Below, piece by piece: positions 1-9,258 of a DNA stretch of 45,952 bases (the stretch's first letter is position 1; every line of letters begins with the position of its first letter). This DNA is from Caryophanales bacterium (GTDB lineage: Bacteria > Bacillota_I > Bacilli_A > Izemoplasmatales > UBA1188). A model generated the notes under the pieces. It was not told the origin of the DNA. It ran no database searches and saw nothing but the letters and a program-made list of their open reading frames with translations. The position numbers and the translations under genes are program-made. The DNA is taken from NCBI GenBank assembly GCA_016287865.1, contig JAEEXP010000007.1, positions 1 to 45,952 on the forward strand, written 5' to 3'.

Positions 1-11
1 CAGAGTTAAAA

Positions 12-1448
12 TTATCTGCCATAAGCTCCTCCCATCTTTAAATCACTGTCACCTCTGACATAACGTTCTTTCTTGTAACCTCCATAGAATAAACCTTCCA
101 TGAATCTTACACCAAGTTCTTTCATAACTTGTTCTTCTGCTTTTGTTGTTATACCATTTGCAACAATGTCTAGTTTAAGTTTCTTTGCAAGGTCAACAAT
201 TGATCTTACAATTTCTCTCATTTGTGGATCGTATACTACTTGAGATGCGAAATCACGTGCTAAAACTATTTCAGTCACATGGAAGTCAGATAGCTTTGTT
301 AATGTTGAATATTCGCTACCAAAGTCATAAAGAGCAATGCCAATTCCTCTTTGTCTTAGGATTTGAATATTATCAAGCATCTTAATACGGATATCTGCGA
401 GTAATGATTCAGTTATTTCAAACACAATCTTAGTTGGGTTTACACCATATTTATCTAGGATTGCAAGCAAACTTTCTGCGGAATACTTTTTACTTAAATA
501 TTTAGCTGATACGTCAACGTAAATCTTTTCAAAGGCAACGCCTCTTTTTTGGAAGTTTTGATAAGCTTTACCTATTTCAGTAAATTCTTGTTCCATAATT
601 TCACGAGATAAATCATACTTTTCTTCAATAGGTCTATAAACGGCACTATACATATTTCCGTATGTTTTATCAAAAAGTTTCAAAGTAACTTTGTATGAGC
701 TGATTTGTCTTGTTAAAGTATTGAAAATAGGTCTAAACATTAATTCCATTGGTTTATTTTTATCAATTTCATCAATTTGAACATCTGATAATGAACCATT
801 TTCAAGTAAATACAATTTATCTTCGATATTTTCTTTAGCGAAGATTAATGCGTTAACTACCATAGGGTCAAATCTTGTTAGTTTATGAGTTACGATTCTA
901 TCAATCGCAAACTCTAGTTGAACTCTTTCTTTATCTCTTGTTTTCATGAGGTAATTATCAAGTGCATCTGCGACGGCTGTAACTCTACCAGTCAAAGATA
1001 TTTCCTCACCTTCAAGCTTATTAGGGAATCCAAGTCCATCCCATCTTTCATGATGTTCTAGGATTGCGAAGTTAATCATAGACATCTCTTCAATATCTTT
1101 ATCATTCATTTCAAGTAAGTCTACAGTTTCATCGAAGATTCTAAAACCTTCATCTACGTGAGTTCTATAAACATCTTTACCGGCCTCATTTCGAATATCT
1201 TGGATATGATAATAGTCTCTTGGGATAGCTGATTTACCAATATCATGGAAATATGCAGCTTGTGGGATGAGGTTTAATTCTTTTTTCTTCTTATCAACAT
1301 CAGCGATTAATTCTTTTTCAATAATCTGATCACAAATAAGCTGTGAGAAAAGCTTAACTCTTTTAGCATGAGTTATTTCTTCATTTCCCATATTTGAGAT
1401 GATTTTCTTTAGTTTATTTAGCGAATCTCTTTTAATTGATTTGGCCAT
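12..1448 (-). CDS. HD-GYP domain protein with degenerate EAL domain
   Basis: A 478-residue soluble protein likely to act in cyclic-di-nucleotide signalling. The N-terminal half is an HD-GYP phosphodiesterase domain (about residues 20-210) with the expected metal ligands: H27, HD at 68-69, GK at 71-72, H97, HH at 132-133, DGLGFP at 137-142 and D161. The C-terminal half (about 230-460) has the EAL fold pattern but has lost its catalytic motifs: the EAL triplet reads ELM (235-237), the DDFG motif reads YDFG (374-377), the lysine of the K-x-D motif is missing in VLARDF, and the AEG motif reads VANG. Only E-I-T-E (344-347) remains. Inference: the HD-GYP half hydrolyses c-di-GMP or a relative and the EAL half is a sensor or partner-binding module. 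A GGAGG ribosome site lies just upstream of the ATG, and a TATAAT hexamer sits at 1481-1486. The stop codon is 11 bases from the window edge, so its terminator is not visible. Confidence 0.85.
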   Translation of the reverse strand: MAKSIKRDSLNKLKKIISNMGNEEITHAKRVKLFSQLICDQIIEKELIADVDKKKKELNLIPQAAYFHDIGKSAIPRDYYHIQDIRNEAGKDVYRTHVDEGFRIFDETVDLLEMNDKDIEEMSMINFAILEHHERWDGLGFPNKLEGEEISLTGRVTAVADALDNYLMKTRDKERVQLEFAIDRIVTHKLTRFDPMVVNALIFAKENIEDKLYLLENGSLSDVQIDEIDKNKPMELMFRPIFNTLTRQISSYKVTLKLFDKTYGNMYSAVYRPIEEKYDLSREIMEQEFTEIGKAYQNFQKRGVAFEKIYVDVSAKYLSKKYSAESLLAILDKYGVNPTKIVFEITESLLADIRIKMLDNIQILRQRGIGIALYDFGSEYSTLTKLSDFHVTEIVLARDFASQVVYDPQMREIVRSIVDLAKKLKLDIVANGITTKAEEQVMKELGVRFMEGLFYGGYKKERYVRGDSDLKMGGAYGR

Positions 1449-1538
1449 AATAATCCTCCACTATCCCACTTTGTAGTTTAATTATAAATTAATGAGTATT
1501 TCAAATTCATAAACAAAACATAACATTTTCATAACAAC

Positions 1539-1566
1539 AAAAAAAGACGCATAATGCGTCCTTTTT
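1539..1566 (-). terminator. Intrinsic terminator of the permease gene
   Basis: A perfect 7-bp stem (GACGCAT / ATGCGTC, 1546-1560, one-base loop at the symmetric centre) is followed on the minus strand by an uninterrupted U run (1538-1545). It lies 12 bases past the permease stop codon. Confidence 0.8.
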
Positions 1567-1578
1567 AGTTTATAGCTA

Positions 1579-2832
1579 TTAATAAACGATTGAACCAATG
1601 GTTGCGATTAGACTTGAAAGTATGACAATAATGCAGAATGCGATAGAACCAAAATGCCAAGTAATTGTCTCTTTAATATCAAATCCTTCAAGATCTTTTT
1701 GTTTCTTTCTTGATATTGCAAATGATATTACAATTGCGGCACTTGTAAGTACTTGAATGCCACCAGCAAGTGTCGATAATTTTGACAGAGTGAATAGGTT
1801 AAATATACCAATAATTATAGCTAGAATAAGTGATGGAAGTGATGATACTAACCAAGAGAGTTTCTTATTCATATGAGTTTGTTCTGAAACCATATCTCTT
1901 AAATCTAGTGTATTAGCCCAGAGCGATGTAGAATATGCGAATAAGCTAAATACATAACCAAAGATTTGAACAGTCTTACCGAACCACTCTTTAGTCATTA
2001 CTCTATTCAAATAATCGCCTAAATCTAGCGATGCAGGTTTATTATCGTGAAGATTTTGGCTACCTGCTCCAATTACAGTTGCAATAGTTAAAATTACAAT
2101 TAATAATGAGTTAATAATTTCAGATAAGATAATTGACCATCTGATCTTCTTCTTATCACCTTCAAGGCCTTTTACGATTGTTGGGACACTCATTACAGCA
2201 CTCATAGCAAATGAAACTATTGAATATAATCCAAGGACAACTCTGTATCCAGCCACATCACCAATTTGACGACTTAAGCCACCTTCTGATGGAGCTGCAA
2301 TCATAATGATTCCAAATAGTAAAATTACACCAATTAATACATAACTTGAGATCTTTTCTGATACTCCAACAACCTTCATTCCAAATAGAACAATAAATCC
2401 AGCTACTGCATAATATATAAGCATCGCAGCCCATCCTGGAAGATTAAACCAAGATTCAAGAACTGAGGCTGCGCCTGTGATATACGCAGTACAATTTATG
2501 ACTACTGATAGACCTAAAAATCCAAATATAATCCATGTAACAATTTTTGTTACTTTATTATCCTTTCCACCAAATAATTCATTTTTCATACACTCAACAA
2601 ACTGTTTTCCTTTGTTATTAAGCGATAATTCTGCAATCATCAAATGTAGGAGTGTATTGATTAAAAATGTAACTAAAAGAATCCAGATAAAGTCCCACCA
2701 GTTATTACGTGATGCTAGATAAGGAATTGAAAGAATTCCAGCACCAACCTCATGTCCTAAAAGGACTCCGGTTGATTCTAAAAACGTTAACTTAGATTCA
2801 GTTTTAATTTCGTTTGTTACTACGTTCTCCAT
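1579..2832 (-). CDS. APC-superfamily amino-acid permease (aromatic/HAAAP-like)
   Basis: A 417-residue integral membrane protein with about 11 hydrophobic segments. The first carries the unwound-helix signature typical of APC transporters: GHEVGAGILSIPY near residues 27-39, matching the G-x-G-[IV]-L-x-[IL]-P pattern of the aromatic amino-acid / HAAAP and related families. It probably imports an amino acid by ion symport; the substrate cannot be read from sequence. The ribosome site GGAG precedes the ATG by 8 bases. It starts 34 bases after the stop of the response-regulator gene, and the gap is filled by a terminator-like hairpin, leaving little room for its own promoter. This suggests partial read-through from the sensor kinase-regulator operon, or a promoter inside the regulator gene. 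A strong terminator follows the stop codon. Confidence 0.8.
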   Translation of the reverse strand: MENVVTNEIKTESKLTFLESTGVLLGHEVGAGILSIPYLASRNNWWDFIWILLVTFLINTLLHLMIAELSLNNKGKQFVECMKNELFGGKDNKVTKIVTWIIFGFLGLSVVINCTAYITGAASVLESWFNLPGWAAMLIYYAVAGFIVLFGMKVVGVSEKISSYVLIGVILLFGIIMIAAPSEGGLSRQIGDVAGYRVVLGLYSIVSFAMSAVMSVPTIVKGLEGDKKKIRWSIILSEIINSLLIVILTIATVIGAGSQNLHDNKPASLDLGDYLNRVMTKEWFGKTVQIFGYVFSLFAYSTSLWANTLDLRDMVSEQTHMNKKLSWLVSSLPSLILAIIIGIFNLFTLSKLSTLAGGIQVLTSAAIVISFAISRKKQKDLEGFDIKETITWHFGSIAFCIIVILSSLIATIGSIVY

Positions 2833-2846
2833 ATATTTCTCCAGTT

Positions 2847-2868
2847 AAAAAGGCTCAAATTTGAGCCT
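2847..2868 (-). terminator. Hairpin plus U-run between response regulator and permease (terminator or attenuator)
   Basis: The 18-base palindrome AGGCTCAAATTTGAGCCT (2851-2868) is followed on the minus strand by TTTTT. It overlaps the TAG stop of the response-regulator gene and lies only about 14 bases before the permease start. It has all parts of an intrinsic terminator; given the tight spacing it may act as an attenuator that lowers permease expression relative to the two-component genes. Confidence 0.7.
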
Positions 2869-3715
2869 ACATGTTGTTTTGAGAGTTAGGGTCAGTAATT
2901 CTAAAAAGAATACTAACAGTATCTTCTGCCCATGAATATTCATTCATGTATTCACCAACGAATTGTTCCATAGCTCTCTTATCGCCTCTTAAAATATCAT
3001 AATAATCGCATGAAACAATATTAGTGTTTAAAGAATATTGATTCTTAGAGTGTACTACTAAGTCTTCAATGTCTTTTTCTTTTAAAACATTATTAAGTCT
3101 TTGGAATACCACTCTAAAGAGTGCCTTACCAGACATTTCATCTTTATCTTCCCAAAGAATATTAACTACTTGATCAAGAGTTAGTGATGAACCCTTTCTA
3201 TCAACGAGTAGAGCTAAGAATTCTTTACTCTTAGCACTTGGGATAGATACAATCTTTCCATCAACAAACATGTCAAATGAAGGAATGGTTTTAAATCTAA
3301 TTCTCTTATTTGCTTGATTAGAATCACCAAATGTAGTTAATTGATCAACTTGAGCATTAACGAACTTATTAAACGCTATATCAATCTCATTATTTACGCT
3401 TTCAGCATCATATGGTTTTAGTAGATATCCATTAGCTTTAATTTCGAAAGCTGCGATAGCATAATCATAACCAGAGGTGAATACTATATATGCATTTTGA
3501 GTCTTAGCTCTTATTGCTTTAGCAATATCAAAACCAGATACTTGACCCATTTCAATATCTAAGAATGCAATATCAATTGGATTTTCATTAACAAAAGCTA
3601 ATGCTTTACTTGAATTAGAAAAAGCATTAACTTCAGTTATATGTTCATTATTTTGAACGATACTTTTTATATTACCGAGAGATAATAATTCATCATCACA
3701 TACTAGAGCTATCAT
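2867..3715 (-). CDS. Response regulator, receiver plus winged-helix/BTAD-like output
   Basis: A 282-residue two-component response regulator. Receiver domain, residues 1-115: acidic pair D7-D8, phospho-acceptor D53 in FLDIEMG, T80 in VFTSG, and K100-P101. Residues about 135-230 look like an OmpR-type winged helix (LTLDQVVNILW, then a recognition-helix region around FRVVFQRLNNVLK), and the tail GEYMNEYSWAEDTV (254-267) resembles the start of a BTAD segment as in SARP-type regulators. The output domain is therefore not LytTR, which is the usual partner of LytS-type kinases. It follows the kinase gene by 5 bases and is surely co-transcribed with it. Its likely targets include the downstream permease or its own operon; this is inference. 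The output-domain family should be confirmed with a profile search. Confidence 0.85.
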   Translation of the reverse strand: MIALVCDDELLSLGNIKSIVQNNEHITEVNAFSNSSKALAFVNENPIDIAFLDIEMGQVSGFDIAKAIRAKTQNAYIVFTSGYDYAIAAFEIKANGYLLKPYDAESVNNEIDIAFNKFVNAQVDQLTTFGDSNQANKRIRFKTIPSFDMFVDGKIVSIPSAKSKEFLALLVDRKGSSLTLDQVVNILWEDKDEMSGKALFRVVFQRLNNVLKEKDIEDLVVHSKNQYSLNTNIVSCDYYDILRGDKRAMEQFVGEYMNEYSWAEDTVSILFRITDPNSQNNM

Positions 3716-3720
3716 TTATC

Positions 3721-5784
3721 CTATGCACCTCCGTCCATAATTCCTTGTGGTCCATTAAACTTCTTTGGTAGAGTTACTACTACTTTTGTTCCAACATTAA
3801 GTGTAGATGAAATAGTTAATTCACCACCAACCATTGTCTTAAGTCTTCCTCTAACGTTTTGAAGACCAATTGATTGACCTGACTTAGATTTTTCTTCAAT
3901 AATCTTAGGATCGAATCCTACACCATCATCTTCAATTTGGATATAGTAATTATATTTATCGTCAAATGTTGTTACTGTTAATGTACCAACCGTAGGTTTC
4001 TTCGCAATACCGTGCTTAACCGCATTTTCACAAAGAGGTTGAATAGTAAGAACTGGAATATAGAAATCAGTAACGTGAATATTTTCAATTACTTTAAGCT
4101 TATTAGAGAATCTAATCTTTTCGATTTCAAGATAGTTTCTTAATATTTCTAGTGCTTGAGTAAATGGTACTGGATATTCATATGAAAGTGAATTCATATT
4201 ATTTCTTAAATACTTAGCAAACCTAATTGTTAAATCTCTTGCTTGTTTAGGATTTGATTCACATAAAATAGCAATAGAGTTTAATGTGTTATATAAAAAG
4301 TGAGGTTTGATCTGAGCTAACATGATAGACATCTTAGCGTCAGATTCAGCCTTTTGGTTTTCAATAATATTCTTTGATTTAATAAAGTTTTTATTAAACT
4401 CAAACGATAGAGCAAGTGTAACAAACGTTGTAATACCCATTAAGTCAATAAATTCAGCTAAAACTCCAGTCTTAACGTTGAACTCAAGAAGCACAAACAT
4501 TAAGTCTATTACCAATAAAACGATATTAAGAATTAAGAATGTTACATTAGACTTATTAATTTTAATTGCTCTAACAGCATTAATAATACCTGCCACCGCT
4601 AAAGAATAGAATGCAGTATAAGATATGAAGTCAACTAAGAGTAAGTCGATGAAGTTTGTGAATGATGCAAATAATACAAGTCCAGTCATCAATGCCTCAA
4701 ATACCATCATGCTCTTACAGAAGTTCACCATTCTATTAGAATGAGCTTTTAAATAATAGTAGTGTGTTAATACCCATGTCGCTATTTGGAATAATATTCT
4801 TGCCGCAAGCCTATATGTATATAAGTTTCCTGTATTAATTTGGTAATATCCCGCGGTAAATACAGAATATGTAGAATATACAATTCCAAACAATGATATA
4901 ACAAAGAATTGAGGGATATTATTTCTAATAAATTTATTAAAGAATGATAAAACAAATAGAACAGTAGTGAATGTAAATAAAGCTATCGCAATAAAAAGCT
5001 GTCTTGACACAGTTCTATATTGTTTAGAGAATGCAGCATCTAATGTTCCAAAATTCATAAATGAAAAACTGCCACGACCAAAACCATTACTATAAAGTGT
5101 GATATATATTCTTCTTTTAGAACAACCTTGATTTAGTTGAATATAATCCCAGTAAGATGAAAGTCTTGGACATGCAGAATCATTTTCACCTTGGTAATAG
5201 TGCTCTTCTTGATAATAATCATATCCTTCAGTGAATTGACCATCATCGTTGCAGTCAACCCAAGCTGTATAGTGTCCATTACCTACGATAAATGAAAGAA
5301 CATAATGTGGACTTTGAATATCAGGTAATAATTTAGAAATTGTAATACCTCTAGTAAGATCTCCTTTTTTAACGAAAGGATTTCCTCCACCTTTTATTTT
5401 TGTATTATACATTGAATATCTGTCGTAAACAGAATTAGCTACATCAACATTACTTCTAACTTCACCAGTTACATTATCGTGATAATCCCAATCTTTTGAA
5501 AAATCAACGTTGTGTAATTCTGATTTAACTTCATATGCAGGAATTAATGTGCCAACATTTCTTTTAATTTGAACAAGAGATAAAATAACGGTTACGATAA
5601 AACCGATTAAAAGAATGATTAATGAAACTAATTGAAATATTAAATATTTTTTTGAATCACTGTATTTGTTTGATTGAAATTCTTCGGCAGATACTGGAGT
5701 AAAGAATCTAACAAATGATGATACTTTTTTATTTTCAGTATTTTCTGCCATTTCTTCGTCTTTAGTTTTTTCCTTATCTTTCAT
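3721..5784 (-). CDS. 7TMR-DISM-like sensor histidine kinase (LytS/His_kinase type)
   Basis: A 687-residue membrane sensor kinase. Order: cytosolic N-terminus; TM helix (48-71); extracellular domain (about 75-258) with an acidic loop DCNDDGQF at 177-184 and four aromatic-rich stretches; seven hydrophobic segments (about 262-465), the arrangement of 7TMR-DISM receptors; then a short linker and a His_kinase domain with phospho-acceptor H495 in QIKPHFLYNTLN, and an HATPase domain with N587 (CENAVKHG), DDGVGF (619-624) and SIGLQNVRGRL (638-648). It should autophosphorylate and pass the phosphate to the regulator encoded 5 bases downstream. The ligand is unknown; extracellular domains in this receptor class often bind small molecules or sugars (family knowledge). 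A good promoter lies upstream (5816-5844) and an AGGTG ribosome site precedes the ATG. Confidence 0.88.
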   Translation of the reverse strand: MKDKEKTKDEEMAENTENKKVSSFVRFFTPVSAEEFQSNKYSDSKKYLIFQLVSLIILLIGFIVTVILSLVQIKRNVGTLIPAYEVKSELHNVDFSKDWDYHDNVTGEVRSNVDVANSVYDRYSMYNTKIKGGGNPFVKKGDLTRGITISKLLPDIQSPHYVLSFIVGNGHYTAWVDCNDDGQFTEGYDYYQEEHYYQGENDSACPRLSSYWDYIQLNQGCSKRRIYITLYSNGFGRGSFSFMNFGTLDAAFSKQYRTVSRQLFIAIALFTFTTVLFVLSFFNKFIRNNIPQFFVISLFGIVYSTYSVFTAGYYQINTGNLYTYRLAARILFQIATWVLTHYYYLKAHSNRMVNFCKSMMVFEALMTGLVLFASFTNFIDLLLVDFISYTAFYSLAVAGIINAVRAIKINKSNVTFLILNIVLLVIDLMFVLLEFNVKTGVLAEFIDLMGITTFVTLALSFEFNKNFIKSKNIIENQKAESDAKMSIMLAQIKPHFLYNTLNSIAILCESNPKQARDLTIRFAKYLRNNMNSLSYEYPVPFTQALEILRNYLEIEKIRFSNKLKVIENIHVTDFYIPVLTIQPLCENAVKHGIAKKPTVGTLTVTTFDDKYNYYIQIEDDGVGFDPKIIEEKSKSGQSIGLQNVRGRLKTMVGGELTISSTLNVGTKVVVTLPKKFNGPQGIMDGGA

Positions 5785-5815
5785 AAGACACCTATAAAAA
5801 TATAATTATAAAATT

Positions 5816-5844
5816 ATATTAATCTTAAACTAGAAATTTGTCAA
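5816..5844 (-). promoter_or_regulatory. Sigma-A-type promoter of the kinase-regulator operon
   Basis: Minus strand: -35 TTGACA (5844-5839), a 17-base spacer, -10 TAATAT (5821-5816). Expected transcript start is near 5809, about 25 bases before the kinase ATG. Confidence 0.7.
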
Positions 5845-5857
5845 TATTTGACTCTTT

Positions 5858-5896
5858 TTTATAAAGAAAAAAGAGAAGATTGTTATCTCTTCTCTT
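5858..5896 (-). terminator. Intrinsic terminator of the lepA operon
   Basis: A 9-bp stem AAGAGAAGA (5871-5879) / TCTTCTCTT (5888-5896) around an 8-base loop, followed on the minus strand by a U-rich tail. The stem includes the last codons and stop of lepA. Confidence 0.8.
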
Positions 5897-7706
5897 CATC
5901 ATCTAACTTAAGCACTGCAAGGAAAGCTTCTTGTGGAACTTCAACAGAACCAATAGCTTTCATCTTTTTCTTTCCTTCTTTTTGTTTCTCTAAAAGTTTC
6001 TTTTTTCTTGAGATATCTCCACCATAACATTTAGCAATAACGTCTTTTCTCAATTGCTTAACTGTGGTTCTAGCGATAATCTTTGTTCCAATTGCAGCTT
6101 GAATTGGAATATCAAATAATTGACGAGGAATAATATCTTGAAGTTTTTCACAAATAAGTCTTCCTCTGTTATAAGCAAAATCTTTATGAACGATTGAAGC
6201 TAAAGCGTCAATAGTTTCACCATTAAGTAATATATCAAGTTTAACAAGTTGTGCAGGTAGATACTTTTCAAATTCATAATCTAGAGATGCATAACCTTTT
6301 GTTGAAGATTTTAATTTGTCAAAGAAATCATAAACGATTTCAAGTAGAGGCATTGAGTAGTGAAGTATTACTCTAGATTTTGACACATATTCCATATCTT
6401 TGAATATGCCTCTTTTATCCTGACAGACCTTCATTACAGCACCTACATATTCTTCAGGTGTCATAATAGTAGTCTTCATAAATGGTTCTTCGATTCGATC
6501 AAATGTTCCTGGATCTGGGAACTCTTGAGGATTCTCTATTTCATGAAGTTCACCACGTTTATCATAAAGGTGGAACACTACAGATGGAGCTGTTGCAATT
6601 AGAGGAATTCCAAATTCTCTTTCAATTCTTTCAGTAGCAACTTCCATATGAAGAAGTCCTAAGAAACCTAATCTAAAGCCGAAACCTAGCGCTTTTGAAG
6701 ATTCTTTTTCATAAACTAATGAAGCATCATTTAATGCGAGTTTATCAAGGGCATCTCCTAAATCAACATAGTCACTATTATCAACAGGATATAGTCCAGT
6801 ATATACCATTGGGTTTAATCTCTTATAACCAGGAAGCGGTGTTAGAGATGGAGAATCCTTTAAAGTAATAGTATCACCAACATGAACTGTCTTGATATCT
6901 TTAATAGATGCGCATAAATATCCAACATCACCAACAGTTAAATAATCTACTTCTTTTTCAAGCGGGTCTTTGACAAAAAGTGAATCAACATGATAAGTAA
7001 CATTTGAACCCATTAAGTAGATATCATCACCCTTTTTAATCATTCCATCAACAACTCTAAACGCAGGAATAACTCCTCTATATGCATCAAAGATAGAATC
7101 AAATATTAAACATCTAAGCGGCTTATTAACATCTCCCATAGGTGGAAGAATATTCTTTACAACTGCCTCAAGTACATCATGTACACCATAACCAGTCTTC
7201 GCACTTGTGTTAACGGCGTTTTCGCAAGATAAACCAATGAATTCTTCTATTTCTTCTTTTACAGATTCAGGATCAGCTGATGGGAGATCACATTTATTTA
7301 CAACTGGGATTATTTCAAGGTTATTATCGATTGCAAGATAACAGTTCGCAAGTGTTTGAGCTTCTACACCTTGTGTTGCATCTACTACAAGTAGTGCACC
7401 TTCACAAGCTGCGAGAGAACGAGAAACTTCATAAGAAAAATCGACATGTCCCGGGGTATCTATTATATTTAAATAATAGGTATTTCCATCGTCTGCCTTA
7501 TATTCTAAGTGAACTGTATTAAGTTTAATTGTAATTCCTCTTTCTCTTTCAATATCCATTGAATCAAGGAATTGAGAACGTGCTTTTCTTTCATCAAGCG
7601 CATTACATTCTTCCATAAGTCTATCAGCGAGTGTAGATTTTCCGTGGTCGATATGAGCGATAATAGAAAAGTTTCTGGTTCTTTCTATTTTCTCTTTTAA
7701 ATCCAT
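5883..7706 (-). CDS. lepA: Elongation factor 4 (LepA GTPase)
   Basis: A 607-residue translational GTPase of normal LepA length that acts on the ribosome, remodelling pre- and post-translocation complexes or helping subunit biogenesis. The G domain starts with [14 protein letters not shown] (17-30), with DTPGHVDF and NKCD further on. The LepA-specific C-terminal domain ends in a basic stretch starting [14 protein letters not shown], where the family has its conserved signature. It begins 1 base after the stop of the Nudix gene, so it is translationally linked to it; only a weak AGG-like ribosome site is visible. A strong terminator overlaps its stop codon. Identification is secure. Confidence 0.97.
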   Translation of the reverse strand: MDLKEKIERTRNFSIIAHIDHGKSTLADRLMEECNALDERKARSQFLDSMDIERERGITIKLNTVHLEYKADDGNTYYLNIIDTPGHVDFSYEVSRSLAACEGALLVVDATQGVEAQTLANCYLAIDNNLEIIPVVNKCDLPSADPESVKEEIEEFIGLSCENAVNTSAKTGYGVHDVLEAVVKNILPPMGDVNKPLRCLIFDSIFDAYRGVIPAFRVVDGMIKKGDDIYLMGSNVTYHVDSLFVKDPLEKEVDYLTVGDVGYLCASIKDIKTVHVGDTITLKDSPSLTPLPGYKRLNPMVYTGLYPVDNSDYVDLGDALDKLALNDASLVYEKESSKALGFGFRLGFLGLLHMEVATERIEREFGIPLIATAPSVVFHLYDKRGELHEIENPQEFPDPGTFDRIEEPFMKTTIMTPEEYVGAVMKVCQDKRGIFKDMEYVSKSRVILHYSMPLLEIVYDFFDKLKSSTKGYASLDYEFEKYLPAQLVKLDILLNGETIDALASIVHKDFAYNRGRLICEKLQDIIPRQLFDIPIQAAIGTKIIARTTVKQLRKDVIAKCYGGDISRKKKLLEKQKEGKKKMKAIGSVEVPQEAFLAVLKLDDEEKR

Positions 7707-7707
7707 A

Positions 7708-8253
7708 TTACTTCAATAACCTTTCTTTAAGTTTAGATAGTAGGATAACTGTCTTCGCATCCGCAATTTCACCTTTATCAAGCAATTCGTATGCTTCTTT
7801 CACAGTTAACTTAACTATTTCAATTAATTCGTCTTCATCTGGATGAGTATCTCCAAGTTCATTATCACTTGAGAAATACAAACGAATAATCTCATTAGTA
7901 TAGCCTACTGAAGGATAAAAATATCCAATATATTCCATATTTTTAGAAGTGAAACCAATTTCTTCCTTTAATTCTCTTTTTGCGGCTTCTAGAGGATCTT
8001 CATTAAGCTCTAATTTACCCGCAGGAAGTTCTAACACTTCAGTGTGATATGGATATCTAAATTGTTTCTCAAAATATATGTATCCGTCTTTTATAGCAAG
8101 AATACATACACCACCATTATGTTTAATATATTCTCTATATGACTTATTTCCGTTAGGACATAATACTTCATCGTTATAGACCTTAATGATTCTTCCATCA
8201 TATATTAAATTTTCTTTGAGAGTTTTTTCTTCTTTATTCATATTTTTACCCAT
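7708..8253 (-). CDS. nudF: Nudix hydrolase, ADP-ribose pyrophosphatase type
   Basis: A 181-residue Nudix enzyme. The Nudix box is complete: G79, then E85 and the RELKEEIG core (93-100), which supplies the Mg2+-binding glutamates. The upstream strand pattern ([17 protein letters not shown], residues 14-30) and the LELPAG segment before the box are typical of the ADP-ribose pyrophosphatase branch (YqkG/NudF), which cleaves ADP-ribose to AMP and ribose-5-phosphate. The substrate is inferred from family resemblance. No ribosome site precedes the first ATG, but TATAAT (8261-8266) ends 7 bases before it, suggesting a leaderless transcript in addition to read-through from the J-domain gene. A second ATG four codons in (8241) is an alternative start. 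Confidence 0.88.
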   Translation of the reverse strand: MGKNMNKEEKTLKENLIYDGRIIKVYNDEVLCPNGNKSYREYIKHNGGVCILAIKDGYIYFEKQFRYPYHTEVLELPAGKLELNEDPLEAAKRELKEEIGFTSKNMEYIGYFYPSVGYTNEIIRLYFSSDNELGDTHPDEDELIEIVKLTVKEAYELLDKGEIADAKTVILLSKLKERLLK

Positions 8254-8260
8254 TAAATAT

Positions 8261-8266
8261 ATTATA
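8261..8266 (-). promoter_or_regulatory. Possible -10 element for a leaderless nudF transcript
   Basis: Minus-strand TATAAT ending 7 bases before the ATG, with no Shine-Dalgarno sequence between. No convincing -35 box is visible, so this is tentative. Confidence 0.35.
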
Positions 8267-8274
8267 AATTATTT

Positions 8275-9105
8275 TTATATTTTTATATATAAAAAAGAGT
8301 GAGACATTTCATGAATGCCTCCTCTATCTTTAATAATTATAGTGTTTTGATTTATATAATCTTTAATAATTTGATTACCATCTTCAATCACAACTCTTTG
8401 AACCCAAGTTTCATAATCAGCCTTAGTACCTTCAAAATAAATTCTAGCGATACTAGCTCCATTAAATGCGTCAGTATCAATTTTCTTAATGCTTGAAGAG
8501 ATAGTAAGTGTTGTAATACTTACATTTTTAAATAGATTTTTTGAAATAGTTTCAACTCTATAATTCTTATATCTAAAGTTTATAGATTGAGGAATATAGA
8601 CTGTCTCAAAGTTTCCATAATAATCAATTATTTGAGCTGTCGTTCCTGAGATTCGATATTTAAATGTATCATCTCTTACATCTTTTGTATTAGAAAAGAA
8701 ACTAGAACCAACAGATATTAATCTCATAAGCGCAAATGACACAGCGCCTAAAAATAAAACTGCGATTATAAACCTAATAAAATGGAATGGGCTTCTAACA
8801 TATGTATAACCATTTGAATATTCATAGTTTTGATTAGGGTTATAGTTATAGTAATATTGGTAAGTTGTATTACCGTTTGTATTAGGCTCTTCATTCATTG
8901 GACCATATTGATCATAATTAGCTCTTTTTTGTGGGTCTTTCAAAGTATCATAAGCCTCGTTAATAAGAGCCATTTTTTCAGTGGCTTTAGGGTCAGTAGA
9001 AACATCTGGATGATATTTACTCGCAAGAGTTCTATATGCTTTTTTTATTTCATCTTGAGAAGCGTTTCTTGAAACGCCTAATACATCATAATAATCGGCT
9101 CTCAT
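8275..9105 (-). CDS. Membrane-anchored J-domain protein with LRR_5-like outer domain
   Basis: A 276-residue protein from the chosen start. Residues 4-68 are a J domain with HPD at 32-34, the motif that stimulates DnaK ATPase. A Tyr/Asn-rich linker (72-103) leads to a single TM helix (108-131). The remaining 145 residues are predicted outside and contain BspA/LRR_5-like units ([38 protein letters not shown]). It lacks the Gly/Phe, zinc-finger and C-terminal domains of true DnaJ, so it is not the main chaperone partner; it may recruit DnaK to the membrane. The start at 9105 is chosen because GAGG lies 5 bases upstream and the J domain begins there; an in-frame ATG at 9138 has no ribosome site. 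It heads a likely operon with the Nudix gene and lepA. Confidence 0.8.
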   Translation of the reverse strand: MRADYYDVLGVSRNASQDEIKKAYRTLASKYHPDVSTDPKATEKMALINEAYDTLKDPQKRANYDQYGPMNEEPNTNGNTTYQYYYNYNPNQNYEYSNGYTYVRSPFHFIRFIIAVLFLGAVSFALMRLISVGSSFFSNTKDVRDDTFKYRISGTTAQIIDYYGNFETVYIPQSINFRYKNYRVETISKNLFKNVSITTLTISSSIKKIDTDAFNGASIARIYFEGTKADYETWVQRVVIEDGNQIIKDYINQNTIIIKDRGGIHEMSHSFLYIKI

Positions 9106-9199
9106 ACATACCTCAAAAGTATTATATATTAATTTCATAATATATAAACAATAAACACAAAAAAATCATATTACTATAACAATTAATTTGACAAATTAA

Positions 9200-9232
9200 G
9201 TAAAACAAAAAGGTGACACCTAAGTCACCTTT
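9200..9232 (-). terminator. Intrinsic terminator of fakB-fakA
   Basis: A 9-bp perfect stem AAAGGTGAC (9209-9217) / GTCACCTTT (9224-9232) with a 6-base loop, followed on the minus strand by TTGTTTTA. It lies 26 bases past the fakA stop. Confidence 0.85.
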
Positions 9233-9258
9233 AATGTTTTGCGTTGTTTATTTAAATA

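Noticed and set aside
12-720. Active EAL phosphodiesterase
   Set aside because: The metal- and substrate-binding motifs are replaced, so only a noncatalytic role is reasonable.
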